From contig VCJN01000424.1 of assembly GCA_006384855.1 (NCBI GenBank), positions 1-64,000 on the forward strand: a stretch of DNA of 64,000 nt, written 5' to 3'. Of this stretch, positions 24,828 to 35,800 are shown piece by piece. Positions within the stretch are counted from its first letter, which is position 1, and every line of letters begins with the position of its first letter. The translations under genes and the position numbers were made by a program. Source of the stretch: Tetraselmis striata. Its lineage: Eukaryota > Chlorophyta > Chlorodendrophyceae > Chlorodendrales > Chlorodendraceae. The notes under the pieces were generated by a model. That model had not been told where the DNA came from. It did not search any database and worked only from the letters and a program-made list of their open reading frames with translations.

Positions 24828-27211
24828 CGCGCGCGCGCGCAAACGAGTCACAGCTCCTTTGTGTCGCCTCATGGTGACACTCTGCTGGCAATGAAGCATG
24901 AAGCCAGAGAGCAACACCGGCGTTCTTGTGTTTGCGCGGCGCCGGTATACACATAAGTGCCACCGGTGCGTTCCTTGAACCACGCGTCAGGGTCATGGCC
25001 AACATCGCCGTCATCGCCATCATCGTCATCATCATTTCGAACAATGTACGCAAACGTTTCCCGAATAAATGGGCAATATAGACTCAGAAACTGCACCTGG
25101 TGATTTCTCTAATCAATTTGCGATGGTACTAGGATACATTTGTCAAAATAATTTTCCAAAATAATCCAAGCTATCAACACATTATCTGTTGTATTGTATT
25201 GTATTGTATTTCTATTCTAACTATATTTCCAATTGCCAAACTTCCAACAGACTGTTTACTCAGTTTAACTAAGATATGCATGAGGGGTACAGACATTGCC
25301 ACTGTATGGCGGCGCGCATTAATTGTGATGCCGGCGCACCTTAGAGGCGGCAGCGCCGATGGTGAGCTTGGCCTGCTCCCGGTGGGCGGCCTTGTCCTGC
25401 AAGGGTAGAATCGGGAAGAGAGAGAGAGAGGGAGGGAGGGAGGGAGGCACGGGGGAGAGGGGAGGGGGGAAGGGGGCCGGGGGGGGGAGGGGGGACCACA
25501 TCGGCTCGGCTCAGTCATCAGCCAAACGGCCCCTGGTGGCAGCCATCGCATAGCTCAGACCCCCCCCTCCCCCCTCTCCCTCATTCCCCGCTGCAGTGAG
25601 CCCGGGAGAAGAGCCGAGGAATGATCAAATATAAAGGGCCATGTGCCATCAGCGTTTACAGTTGCCGCAAAGCTGGTAGGAAATGCAACTCTAGGTGTCA
25701 CCCTAACAACATCTGCAGTCAGAATGTTGAGGACCATGGTGCTGGGAGCAGGCGGCACCTGGAAGGTCAGCAGCTCGCGCCGGATGTCCTCGCGTGTCGC
25801 CACGGGACCGCCGTCGGCATCCACCCTCGCCCCCGCGTCCTCCTGCACGGTCTCCACATCATCCTCTTCCCCCTCCTCCCCCCCCTCCCCACCTTCCCCC
25901 TCATCTTCCTCATCTTCCTCCTCCTCTTCCTCCTCCTCCAGCGGCGCGTCGTCCACCTGGATGTCTACGCCCGCCACCGTGGGCAGCTTGATCACCGCGG
26001 GTGGCCTGCAAACCACACCACCGCCGCACCCAGCGCCAGCCCCGCCGTCAGCCTCCCCCCCCCCCCCCCCCCAAACTTCCCCCCAATCAGAGCCTAGCCA
26101 GGGCGCCTAGGCGCCGACCCCTGCGGCGACAGCGCGGCGGAGGGCGCTCGCGTCCCGCTGGCATTCTGTCCCGCGAGGAGCTGTGGGGCGGTACTGGGAG
26201 ATCCATGGAGGTCCCGAGCAAGGAGTGGTGGTGTGTGTGTGTGTGTGTGGGGGGGGGGGGCACCTGTCTGGCTTCTCAAACACCACCTGCCCCGCGGCCG
26301 TCTTGATGGGTAGCACCTGCCAGGGTCACCGGGCGCATCCTCAAACGCCCGCGCATGCCTGGGTCACTGGAAGCCCCCCCCCCCCCCCCCCGCCCCCCCC
26401 CTCCCCTGTGCCCCTGTGACTCTGCCCATCTGGGGGCGCCTGGCCACCCACCGTCTTCTCCATCTTCTTCTCCTTGGCAGCCATGCGTGGCACCGCCTCG
26501 TAGCCCTACCAGCGCACAGGTACCGGAGGTTTGGCGTCATGGGTCCAAACGCGGAGGAGAGGGGGCAGTGGGGGATAATCCGGCGCCGCAAGCCTGCTGC
26601 TGCGCTGTTTTGCTGCACCCCCGCAGTCATGAACAGGATGACCCCCCCCCCCCCCCCCCCCTCCTTCCCACCTGCATGTCCTGATCGTCCGCCAGGTCGC
26701 GCCGCTTGTTGCCGCGCTCCTTGGCAGCCGGCCCCGGCAGCTCCGCCACCGCGTCCACATCCTTCTTGCGCTTCTTGCTCGTCTGCGCCAGCAGCGCAGG
26801 TTCGACATCAGGCTGAAAATAACGATGGTGGAGACACGACCGGTATTTGACCAGCGCTGGTAGAGGGGGGGGGGGGGGCGCGCTCCGCCGCACCTTGAGG
26901 GTATCCTGGTCGAAGTGCTCGTCCGCCAGGAAGCGTAGCGCGGACGCCTGCGAGTTCACAAAGTCGATGTCGTCGTCGCTGATGTGCAGCTCCTCCTCCT
27001 CCTCCTCCGCCTCCTCGCCATCCGGCACCGCCTCGCCATCCGCCGGCGGGGGCTGCCGCCGCCCACCGCCGCCGCCCTTCCCGCCCCGCCCGCCCTTGGC
27101 CGGAGTCCGGCCGGAGCCGGCCTTGGCCACCCCGCCCGCCGCCTTCGCGGGCTTGGCCTTGCGCGCGCTGCTCGCGCCCTTAACCTTGCCGCCTTTGTTC
27201 TTGTTGCCCAT
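14589..27211 (-). CDS. NOC3: Nucleolar complex protein 3 (NOC3), ribosome assembly / replication factor
   Basis: Eighteen exons on the minus strand, all in phase: 27,211-26,894; 26,812-26,672; 26,505-26,452; 26,316-26,264; 26,005-25,759; 25,396-25,340; 24,409-24,152; 23,741-23,670; 23,103-22,987; 22,126-22,004; 21,132-21,013; 20,405-20,271; 19,959-19,534; 18,571-18,398; 17,099-16,968; 15,887-15,808; 15,601-15,462; 14,773-14,589. About 943 residues; exon 12 may instead start at 20,393. NOC3 works in the nucleolus in pre-60S export and, in yeast, in replication licensing. Diagnostic blocks: VLPIKTAAGQ, LSLLMVFTDVLPGYRIR, FNYANDLLNALVPR, LDALFEVFFRVLKA, GIEKFAHFMGVEFFGDLL, and the CBF-type PLWELALLARHYHPE. 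The N-terminus is a basic Lys/Gly stretch followed by Glu/Asp-rich acidic tracts; the C-terminus is Lys-rich (KSKNKKGKTK). The unusual size (12.6 kb for a 2.8-kb message) comes from repeat-filled introns. Confidence 0.92.
15365..15428. repeat. (TG)n microsatellite in NOC3 intron 17
   Basis: About 30 TG units, followed at once by G runs up to position 15,456 that abut the 5' splice site of exon 17. Confidence 0.95.
16215..16600 (+). repeat. Dispersed intronic repeat, copy 1
   Basis: It shares GTTTTGGTGATGCAT, TCCGCGGGGCC and GCGAATCGATT blocks, in the same orientation, with the stretches at 21,632-22,720 and 32,405-32,770. All three lie in introns of minus-strand genes. It is AT-richer than its surroundings and has no coding capacity that I can see. 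Confidence 0.65.
16671..16770. repeat. (CA)n microsatellite in NOC3 intron 15
   Basis: CA repeats with a few TA and GC interruptions. Confidence 0.95.
20084..20119 (-). repeat. Telomere-like CCCTAAA motifs in a NOC3 intron
   Basis: Two or three CCCTAA(A) units of plant type stand close together between exons 13 and 12. They are degenerate and may be a small internal telomeric relic. Confidence 0.45.
20551..20892. repeat. Possible small inverted-repeat element (MITE-like)
   Basis: GGTTTCGGAGC at 20,551 is matched by its reverse complement at 20,569-20,579, forming an 11-bp stem hairpin, and again at 20,882-20,892, giving terminal inverted repeats around 342 bp. No target-site duplication is evident. 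It lies in intron 11 of NOC3. Confidence 0.4.
21632..22720 (+). repeat. Dispersed intronic repeat, copy 2
   Basis: 21,632-21,850 matches 32,570-32,760, including CGGGGCC, TTTGCGCCTTTG, GATGTATTCGTGCC, a G run of about 18, then AAAGCGG and TGTTTGTACsG-like sequence. 22,560-22,720 matches the end of copy 1 around GCGAATCGATT. NOC3 exon 10 (22,126-22,004) lies between the two parts. Confidence 0.6.
24018..24127. repeat. Interstitial telomere-like repeats, both orientations
   Basis: Left part reads TTTAGGGTTTTAGGGTT; the right part carries at least five CCCTAA or CCCTGA units, so the two arms point at each other. The unit resembles the TTTAGGG type of plants and many green algae. It lies in intron 7 of NOC3, ending about 25 bases from exon 7. 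Confidence 0.7.
24773..24842. repeat. (CA)n microsatellite in NOC3 intron 6
   Basis: Pure CA repeats passing into GC dinucleotides. Confidence 0.95.
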
Positions 27212-28348
27212 CGCGCCGACTCGCCGCCACGCTGACAGGCCGCGAGGGCTCGCCTTACCTGTACAACGAGGTCGCAGCAAACCCGCTAAGCGCGGCTTTC
27301 AGCCCGACAGGGCGCCTAAGATAATCTCACCACGCCTGAGGTGCTGTGTATGGATGCTCGTCCCGCTGTCGGTAGTGTAGGAGCCGTGCGGCAGTGACGA
27401 GGCGGCGACGAGGTGCGGCGCCGGGCGGGGGCGGAGGTTTGAAGGGGAGATACTGCCGGGGAGATATTAACTTTTTGGGGAAATATTGCATAGGGTCGCG
27501 GAAATATAGCAGTCCTTATAGAAGGATCGGTGACTAGTTGGTACATTCTATATGTCGATCGAGAGGGTGTTATCTCGGGTGATGATCCATGTCGCGGGAG
27601 CAGCCGAGATCAAGTCAGCCACACCCGTGACCCGGCGAGGCACGGGGGAAGGGGAGACCTCTTATAGCCTGTTGTGCGGGCCGATATGTCCTGGTGCACA
27701 GGTTCGCCCGTCTTTGTAGTCCGTGTCGTTCAAGAATTAGTTATTGTGGGGATGTGCGCCTCCGAAAGGCGGCTGGCCGGCGTGGCGGGCTGACCGGACG
27801 ATGGCGCAACTAGCAGCGACTTTTCTCGAGCTGTCGGCGATGTTTTATCGGGCGGCGGCGCTGCCTGTCGGCGGCGGCGTCGAGCGGAGGTCGGCGGCGC
27901 AGTTGCGGATGCGATGAGCGCAGGCGCCCGCCGCGTACATTCGTGCTGCTGATGCTGATATGTCGGTCCGAAAATGTACCGCATCAAAATTGTGTTAATA
28001 GCGTTACAGTAGAGTTCTTATCACGGAGGTTGATCACATGCACTTCTCTCATGTCACGAATATATTGCGATATCGTTGCGTTATTATTTTATTATTATGA
28101 TACGTAGTGATACTTGCGAACGGCAGCAAATACTGATGCACGCGCGCGGCGAGGCCCTACTGGCAATCATCGCGCCGGCCCAGTTGGCACAGCGCAGAAT
28201 TGACCTGCGGCTCGTCGACGGGCGGTGAGGGCGCGTGTCTGGAGGGTCGACGTTGCTGTTAGACGTACGTCGCCACGGCGGGAGGGCTGTACCAGTAGGA
28301 GCGCCAGCCTTCCTAACCCGGTGGGTCGCCAACGGAGCAGCCGGCGCG
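27212..28348. other. Divergent promoter region of NOC3 and TenA genes
   Basis: NOC3 reads leftwards and the TenA-type gene reads rightwards from this 1.1 kb. The centre is AT-rich. No clear TATA box stands at a usual distance from either start codon and I see no exon. Confidence 0.5.
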
Positions 28349-29484
28349 ATGGTCACCACGTTTGTAATAAAGGTGGCGGCGGTGCCAGCGCGCTGTAGCG
28401 CGCCCCTGCGGGGGCCTCACAGCGCCTGCAGCATCAGCGCCCGGCGTCCGGAAGGGGCTACTCGCCGGCGGGCGCTGCGGGCCAAGGGCCTGGGGGACGA
28501 TCTGCGTGCGGCATGCGTGGAGGAGTGGCGCCGTGGCACCACGGAGCACGCCTTCATCGCTGCCGTGCGCGATGGCTCGATCGCGCCGGAGCAGTACAAC
28601 GCGTGGCTGCTGCAGGTGGGTCTGCTGCTGCTGCGGATGATGGGAAAGAAGCCAAGATAGAGGGCGAGCAGTAGGGATAGGGCAGGAGGGAGGCTGAAAA
28701 TACATACACGTCCATCGATGTACTCGTAGTCCTCACCTGGCGACTTAAGGTTCTATCACTCTAGCTCACACCGATACGGCGACATCTTCCACTCGCCACG
28801 ACGAAGTCGTCGCGACTCGTGCAGTTGTGGCGGGGATGGTGTATGTTTCAAAAAAACATTTCAAATGAAACAGGCTGGAAGAGCCAGCTGAGGGCGCGGG
28901 GGGGGGGGGGGGGGGGGGGGGGGGCAATCCTTTTGAGCAGCTTACCTCGTCCTGCGCAGGACTACCTCTTTGTGCAGGACTTTACGCGCTTCGCGGGCGC
29001 GGTGCTGGCCAAGGCGCCCGCAGAGGAGGGTATGCTGCTGCTGCTGGACGGCAGTTTCGCAGTACTGGGCGACGAGCTGCGCTGGTTCGCCTCAACACTG
29101 GCGGAGCGCGGCGTCGAGGCCGCAGGCGCGGCGCGGCAGCCCGCTAACGAGCGCTACTGCGACGCGATGGCGCGCTGGGGTCGCGAGCTGGACTGGGGCA
29201 TGGCCGTCCTGGCCTTCTTCGCCGTGGAAAGCAGCTACAATGCGGCGTGGGGCAGCTGCGGCGACGCGCCCGAGCCGTACCGCGGCTGGGCCGCCCGCTG
29301 GAGCTGCCCCGAGTTTACCGCCTTCTGCGGCGGGCTGGAGGCGGCGGCGGAGGCCGCGCTGGCGGACCCTGCCACGGGGAGCATTCCGCCGGAGCGCATG
29401 GCCGCCGCGGTGGCGCTCTTCCGGGAGGTGCTGCTCCTCGAGGAGGGCTTCTGGTCCATGGCGTACGAGGGCGGCGCGCCCTAA
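28349..29484 (+). CDS. TenA/THI-4-family protein, TenA_E type (thiamin salvage)
   Basis: Two exons, 28,349-28,615 and 28,960-29,484, joined in phase 0; 263 residues. The first 50 or so residues (MVTTFVIKVAAVPARC onward) are rich in Ala, Arg and Ser and poor in acidic residues, consistent with a plastid presequence. The TenA fold follows: EEWRRGTTEHAFIAAVRDG, then QDYLFVQDFTRFAG across the splice junction, DWGMAVLAFFAVESSY, and the terminal LLLEEGFWSMAYEGG. Glu179 stands where bacterial TenA_C has its catalytic Cys, which marks the TenA_E branch; the late Glu pair (250/251) matches the second catalytic acid. In plants TenA_E hydrolyses formylamino- and aminomethyl-pyrimidine thiamin breakdown products. 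The single intron holds a run of about 26 G at 28,899-28,924. Confidence 0.9.
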
Positions 29485-31405
29485 GAGTAGCGCGCACGGA
29501 AAGATGGGGAAAGGTGAAGAGGGAAACAGGGTGGTAGATGCCGGGAATCGAGGGACCTCGTTGTCCATAGCGCCTTGACGTATCACTTATTTAAGCACCG
29601 AAACTGATATGACATGTGGAATCATAGGAGTGAACGCGCATGACAAGCACGTACTCGCTGCCACAAAAGCCGAGCGTTGGAACGTCCTATCATCAACACG
29701 AGAGCGTATTGGTACGTTCGACTCGAGGTTGAGGGCATGAGCATGGCTCGCCTCCGCGAGGCGAACGGGCGGCGCCGCCCGTCCGCAGCGGCAGCAGGCG
29801 GCACATCCGCACTTGATGAGACCATACGGCGCGGGTCGCGATATGGCATCGAATATCGGCCGCGTGGGGAATACAGTAAGCCTCGTAGCGTCGAGGGCAG
29901 TCGCCGCGCGCGGGAGTGTATCGCGCCGGAGGCTGTGGTATAGCCTGCTGTTCCATCGAGTTTCGGCCTTTAGTGAGCAATATGCATGATGCTCCCCGAT
30001 TTAGCCCCCCCGGCCCTCTTCACCTTTTCGGGTTGGACCAAGGAGAGCCTCCATAGGGGAAAGCTCTTTGTTGGGTAACTTCCGCGCATGGGCATCAACT
30101 GGTTCGACCCGGCGGCGGTTTGCGGTTGTCGCCCTTTGCAGGTCGTGTGTGGCCGTCTCCCTCTACCGACACGTGGTAATAGGCCGGCCCTGCGGTGCTA
30201 TCCAATGCATTGCCGCCACTCGCTTCTTGATGTGCCGTGGTGCTGTGCCGGTGCTCTCGTGGAAGCGCCGTCCCCGGCAAATGTACGGCACTGGTGGACT
30301 TTTGCCCGGGCGCATCACTCCGAGTATGGTGGCGCATCATCCGAGCAACAGACATGACGTGGGAGGCGCCTCCACTGGACATTGCACATATATGTGGTCG
30401 CGATGTTGGGATGCTTGTTGGTTTTCCGCATCATCGGCGCCTCATTCGCCGTGTCGCAACATTGATGTCAGGTTCCGTGCGATGCCCGCGATGTTGTTTC
30501 CGCTCCATGATACGGCTTTCTAGATTCTCCCCCATCCCTCTTCCTCCCCCTCCTCCTCATTAAGGAATGGAGATATCCCTGGGCTTACAGAGCTGCATGC
30601 ATGAGCGGTGTTCTCCTACTCACGAGGTCCGCGGATTGATTCCCGGCTCAATCATTTCAGGGCAATATCGTCCGGGCCCGTGTCCTGGGTCTACTGTCTG
30701 CTACAGAGTACAGTCAGAGGGAAGGGACAAGAAAAAGGTATGACCGTGCATGCGTTAAGTGTCTACATGCAGATATTGGACACATCCCTCGGCTTACAGA
30801 GCTGCATGCATGAGCGGTTGCAAGGAAGACCTTGTTCAATTTGCATGGAGGAAAATGCATGTCAACCGCAGATGGAGCATGGGGTACGACGATTGGTGCA
30901 ACATTAATTGGTGCAACACAAACACTAGGATGCCCTCAGGCTGACTTCGCCATTCATGGCGCTAGGCGCCGTCCGCACAAAGCAGCGTCGCCCCATTGCT
31001 TTCAGTTGTATTTGTAACCAACCTAAAGTATTTCGGCCGAGCCCTCCCAAGCCGTACATTCCGGGCATAGGAGGTACGAGGCGACCGGCTTGAACTCAGT
31101 TGAGGGACAGCGATCAAGGCACCGTGTCTCGGGCCTGCAAATTATTGGAGCGGGGTCCTCTCTACGTATAGTTGCAGTTGATGTCATACTTTTTTTTATG
31201 GGCGCCCATATTGGCCTTCGGAGGGCTGCATGCTAGGGGCCACGGCCGACCCTGTGCGTGCGGGTTCATGCAGCCGCGCCGTAAGGCGGCCGGCCTGGTT
31301 CGCCCGGGACTAAAGCTGGAAGTGTTTTCAAAATTTCAAACATGGGCGCCCTGGACGCCTCACCTGCGTCACCAAGGGAGGGGCCGCCCATGGCCTGGCC
31401 AGCAC
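29485..31405. other. Spacer with a tRNA-like fragment and a 35-bp direct repeat
   Basis: Positions 30,575-30,609 and 30,784-30,818 are copies of a 35-base sequence with one mismatch. After the first copy, GCGGATTGATTCCCGG near 30,631 resembles a tRNA T-arm/B-box, suggesting a SINE relic. No gene is supportable in the rest. Confidence 0.4.
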
Positions 31406-32791
31406 CTACCTCTTCACGCGCTTCACGAAGGCGTCCAGCGGGCCGGCGGCCGCGGGGCCGCGCTTCCCGGCGCCGCGCCCCCCGCCCCCTCGGCGCCCGC
31501 GCCTCCCGCCCTCGGAGCCCCTCCCCCCGCCGGCCAAGGCACTGCTAGCGGGCAGGCGCGCCTGGCGCTGGTACGCGTCCACCTCCTCCTGCTGCAGCCG
31601 CATCGCCAGGCGGTAGTCCACATCGTCCGCACCGCCGTTGGCATCCACACCGCCGCCTCCCGCGGGCAAGCCGTCCCCCTCTCCGCTCGCCACGCCACCC
31701 GCCCCATCTCCTAGCAGCCGCGGCACGCTGGCCGCTGCTTCCTCCTCTTCCTCTTCCTCGTCCCCGGTCAAGGCTCCCAACGAACGCCGTGAGCTCCTTG
31801 AAGGTGACGTGCTCGTAGCGGGCACTGCCCTCTCAACGACACCGGGCATTGGCGGGTCCAATCCACACCGCTCACTCGGAGTTGAACGCGCCCATCCATG
31901 CTTTTCCGGTGGCCTTCTTGGTGCCACGATCGCCGCGGTTGGAAGGGCCGGCCGTGCACCGCCTGGGGCTGCTTCCCCGGCCCCCAGCGGAGCGGGTAGC
32001 TGCATGCAAATGGAGGGCTATTGAGAGCTCGAGCGCATGGGTCGCGCATTGTAAGGGGGGGGGGGGGGACTGAGGCACCCACCGCGGCTTCCTCCACAGG
32101 TGCAGCCGCAGCGCCCTCCGCACACTGAAGGCCCCGCCCCGCCTCCGCACCCGCGTGCCACAACTGCAAGCTAGCCACCTCTTCCACCTCCTCCTCCTCC
32201 TCCTCCTCCTCCTCCTCCCCGTGTTGCTCCAGCATCTCGGTGTCTCGCCCCTGCTAACACACCGGGCACACCAGGAGCGTGAGAACACGCCCGAGACGCG
32301 CCCAAAGGGGCGGCAGTCCCGGCCGCCCGCACACCGTCGCCCGGTACGGTGGATGGCGCTGAAGTTCGCCACATCCGCCGGCTGCCCGTCCGCACAGGAC
32401 ACATGCTCTACTTGCGGCTTTTTTAGTGAAGTTTTGGTGATGCATAATGTTGCGGTGAGGGTTATCTATGCATGCTGTTTTAACCTCCTGAACTGCATGT
32501 CGTTTTGACGGGAGGTGTATTTTCAGTATTCGACTTTTTTATTGGTGTGTTGTGAACTGTATATTTTAACAGTCCGCGGGGCCCGAAATACTCAATTGTT
32601 TGCGCCTTTGAGTCGGAATGCTCGTGATGCATTCGTGCCTTATTCTGATTTATTTCTCTGTTTCTGTAGTTTTAAGGGGGGGGGGGGGGGGAGAGGGGCA
32701 AAAGCGGAATTTATCCGCGGACTGCTTGTGTTTGTACCGTATATATTGTGTTTTCAATGAATTGATAGCATATTAAACTTATTCTTCATTA

Positions 32792-32839
<48 letters not shown>

Positions 32840-35800
32840 CTCCCAGCCTCCCCCTCCCACCCCCCCCCCCTCCCCCTTCTTCCGCCCACCTGCTGGAAAG
32901 AACGCAGAAGCGGCCGGCAGCCGGGGGATGGACTGGCAGCAGCTGGGCTGCCGGCGCCGTTAGCCTCCCGCGGCGTCTCCCGCAGCGCGCGCTCCTGCCG
33001 CTTGCTCATGGTGCCCAGCGAGGCCAGCGCCGCGCTGCCGCTGCCGTAGCTGCGCCGCAGCACCGCCGCGGCGTCCGCCTGCGCGCGGCCGCTGCGCGCA
33101 ATCAGGGAGCGGCGAGGGGGGCGCCGCGGGGCTGCCACTGCCGCTTCCTTCGGTGCGCGTCGCCGCCCCCGGCTCCTCGGCCGCGGCGGCGCCTCCCTGC
33201 GCCCAGCGGGCCAGGCCGCGGCTGCGCCGCTCAGAGCCATGTAGCCACGTTTGCGCTACATCATGGAGGGGCGGCCTTTGTGTGGCAGTCTTGTACAAGC
33301 GCTGACTTGGCCGGGTTCTTGAGACCTCTGCCCGGAGGACGTAATGCCGATGCTGTTGAATTCATTTCGCTACATAGTATGGGGACAAAGGGGGGGGGGG
33401 GGGGGGGGGCGAGAAAAGAAAATGCCGTTGTGTTGAAACGAGTCAAAGGACAATACCGAACCGCCATGAGTCTTCACACTCGAACGACAAATAAACAGTG
33501 GATAGTGTACCCGTGAACCCAATTCCATAACACGTTGGCTTCCAGCTGCTCGGTCGAAATGTCTTCTCAAGAGAGAACACATCAAAGGTACCTGGAGATC
33601 AACGGTACGTAGCCGAGACCCAAACCTCAAAGGGAGGCTGTAAAGGTGAGGCGCGCAACGGAGGCGGTCATGCGCACATTGCGCCAAAATAAGGGTACGT
33701 CAACACACCTGTTACTGCAATTATAGTATCAGCGAAAGTCATCACACGAAGCACATTCGCGTGCATAAAGCAATGCATGAGTTATTAATCTCAGCGCGGC
33801 CCTTTACGACGTTTATAGCAGATGAAACAGCAGCGATGGAACGGCGGGTGAGCACTCATGGCGGATAAGCCCACAACCCGGACCATCGATCGTTGGCGAG
33901 CTCGGGGGGGGGGGGGGGGGGGGGAGGGGGGGGGATTGATTGACCCGGCAACTGTCGACCACCAACCAACATGGCCATGCGGACACCCGTGAGCTGGTTG
34001 GCGCTTGCACCATCCATGGACAGGCACCACACGCGACCGCCATGACATGGGCGCGCACCTGCGAGGCAGAGCGCGCCACATTCTGCGCAAACATACGCTG
34101 GATGGAGGCGCCGCCCGGCTGGGCTGCCTCCGCCCCCAGATTGGTGGCGCCCAGGTTGATCAGCGACAGGTTGAAGCCAGAGGGGGGCAGGTGGCGCCGC
34201 AGCAGCGCCATCGCGGCGGCCACCAGCTTCTCTGCCTGTGGCGGACACCCCGTGCGGATCGAGTGAGTGAGGCAAGGGCCGATCCTTGCGTGCGCGTTGT
34301 GGAGCGGCTCTTGCACACAGTAATGTGAGGAGATCCTACTGAATCACGATGTAGGGACTGGACGGCACAGGGCAGGATAGGATACAGCATGCCGGGACGT
34401 CATGCTATGCGAGATCAAGACAATACGTGACATGACATGACATGACATGACATGACATGACATGACATGACATGACATGACACGACATGACATGACATGA
34501 CATGACACGACACGACACGACACGACACGACACGACACGACACGACATGACATGACATGAGATGACATGAAGTGAGGTGAGGTGACATGACACGACACAA
34601 CATGACATGATGTGACAGACGTAGCATGACCTGGCGTGACATGATGCGACATGACGTGACGTTATGCGATGCGACATGACATGACATGATGCGACGTGAC
34701 GTGGCGTGATGTGACATGCGTTATGTGATATAGCAACACGACGTGACATGACATGACATGACGTGATGTGACGGGACATAACAAGATGTAACATGACGTG
34801 ATGTGACCTCTCGTGACGTGCCATGATGTGACGAGACATGACACATGATGTGACGTGTCATGATGTGACATGACGCAATGAGACATGATGTGACATGGCG
34901 TGATATGACATGATTTCACATGTGATGTGACTCGGCATGACATGACGTGCCATGGTGTGACGCGATGTACGCAATGCGTGACGTGACGTGATGTGATATG
35001 ACATGCGTGACGTGATATACGACATGACATGACACGACGCAATGTATGTGACACGTGACGTGACGTGACACAACACAGCAAGACATGACGTGACGTGATG
35101 TGACATGACGTGATGTGACCTGACCTACCGTGATGTGACATGACGTGGCGTGGCGTGACATGACGTGACGTGACACGACACAACAAGACATGACATGACT
35201 AGACGTGACATGACGTGATGCAATGTGACATCACATGACACGACATGAAATGTGGACATGTCATCCACTGTGTCTAATTGTAGTGGTAGTGTCATGCCAC
35301 ATGAGGACGCGCCCAATCACACACTCATACTTGACAACTCCCTGCTAGCATCCCAACATGGCCACAGTTGCGATACAGCTTGCGTTACGCAGCAACGCGT
35401 AGCCAAAATAGACACGGCAGAGCTCTCTTTCTCCTCTCCTAGCATCGACTTCAGAAGTGGTAAGACTGAGGGAGGCATTGCCTCGAGCCTAGCCCGTAGA
35501 CACGGTCAAACTTCCAGTGGGCATGTCAAGCAACAAGACAACTTTGGTGAGGGCGGTACACCATTGATTTCCGATGGTACATTAGGGGTTACTACCGCGC
35601 GGTCAGCATGCAGGCATTTGAGGGGGGGAGGGGGGCTCAGCCAGCACCTTCTCCGCAGCGCTGCAGCGGCTGCCGTTGACTCCACCGGGCATCGGGCAGC
35701 TGGCGGAGGAGCGCGTCCAGCCGCGCCCGCGCTGCCGCCACTTCACCGACAGCGTGCGCGCGCCACGGCGGTGCTCCGCGGCCTCCTCCTCCAGCCGCGC

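Noticed and set aside
34344-35316. Met-Ser-Cys-His-Val repeat proteins on the minus strand
   Set aside because: They are translations of the CATGA satellite inside a polymerase intron.
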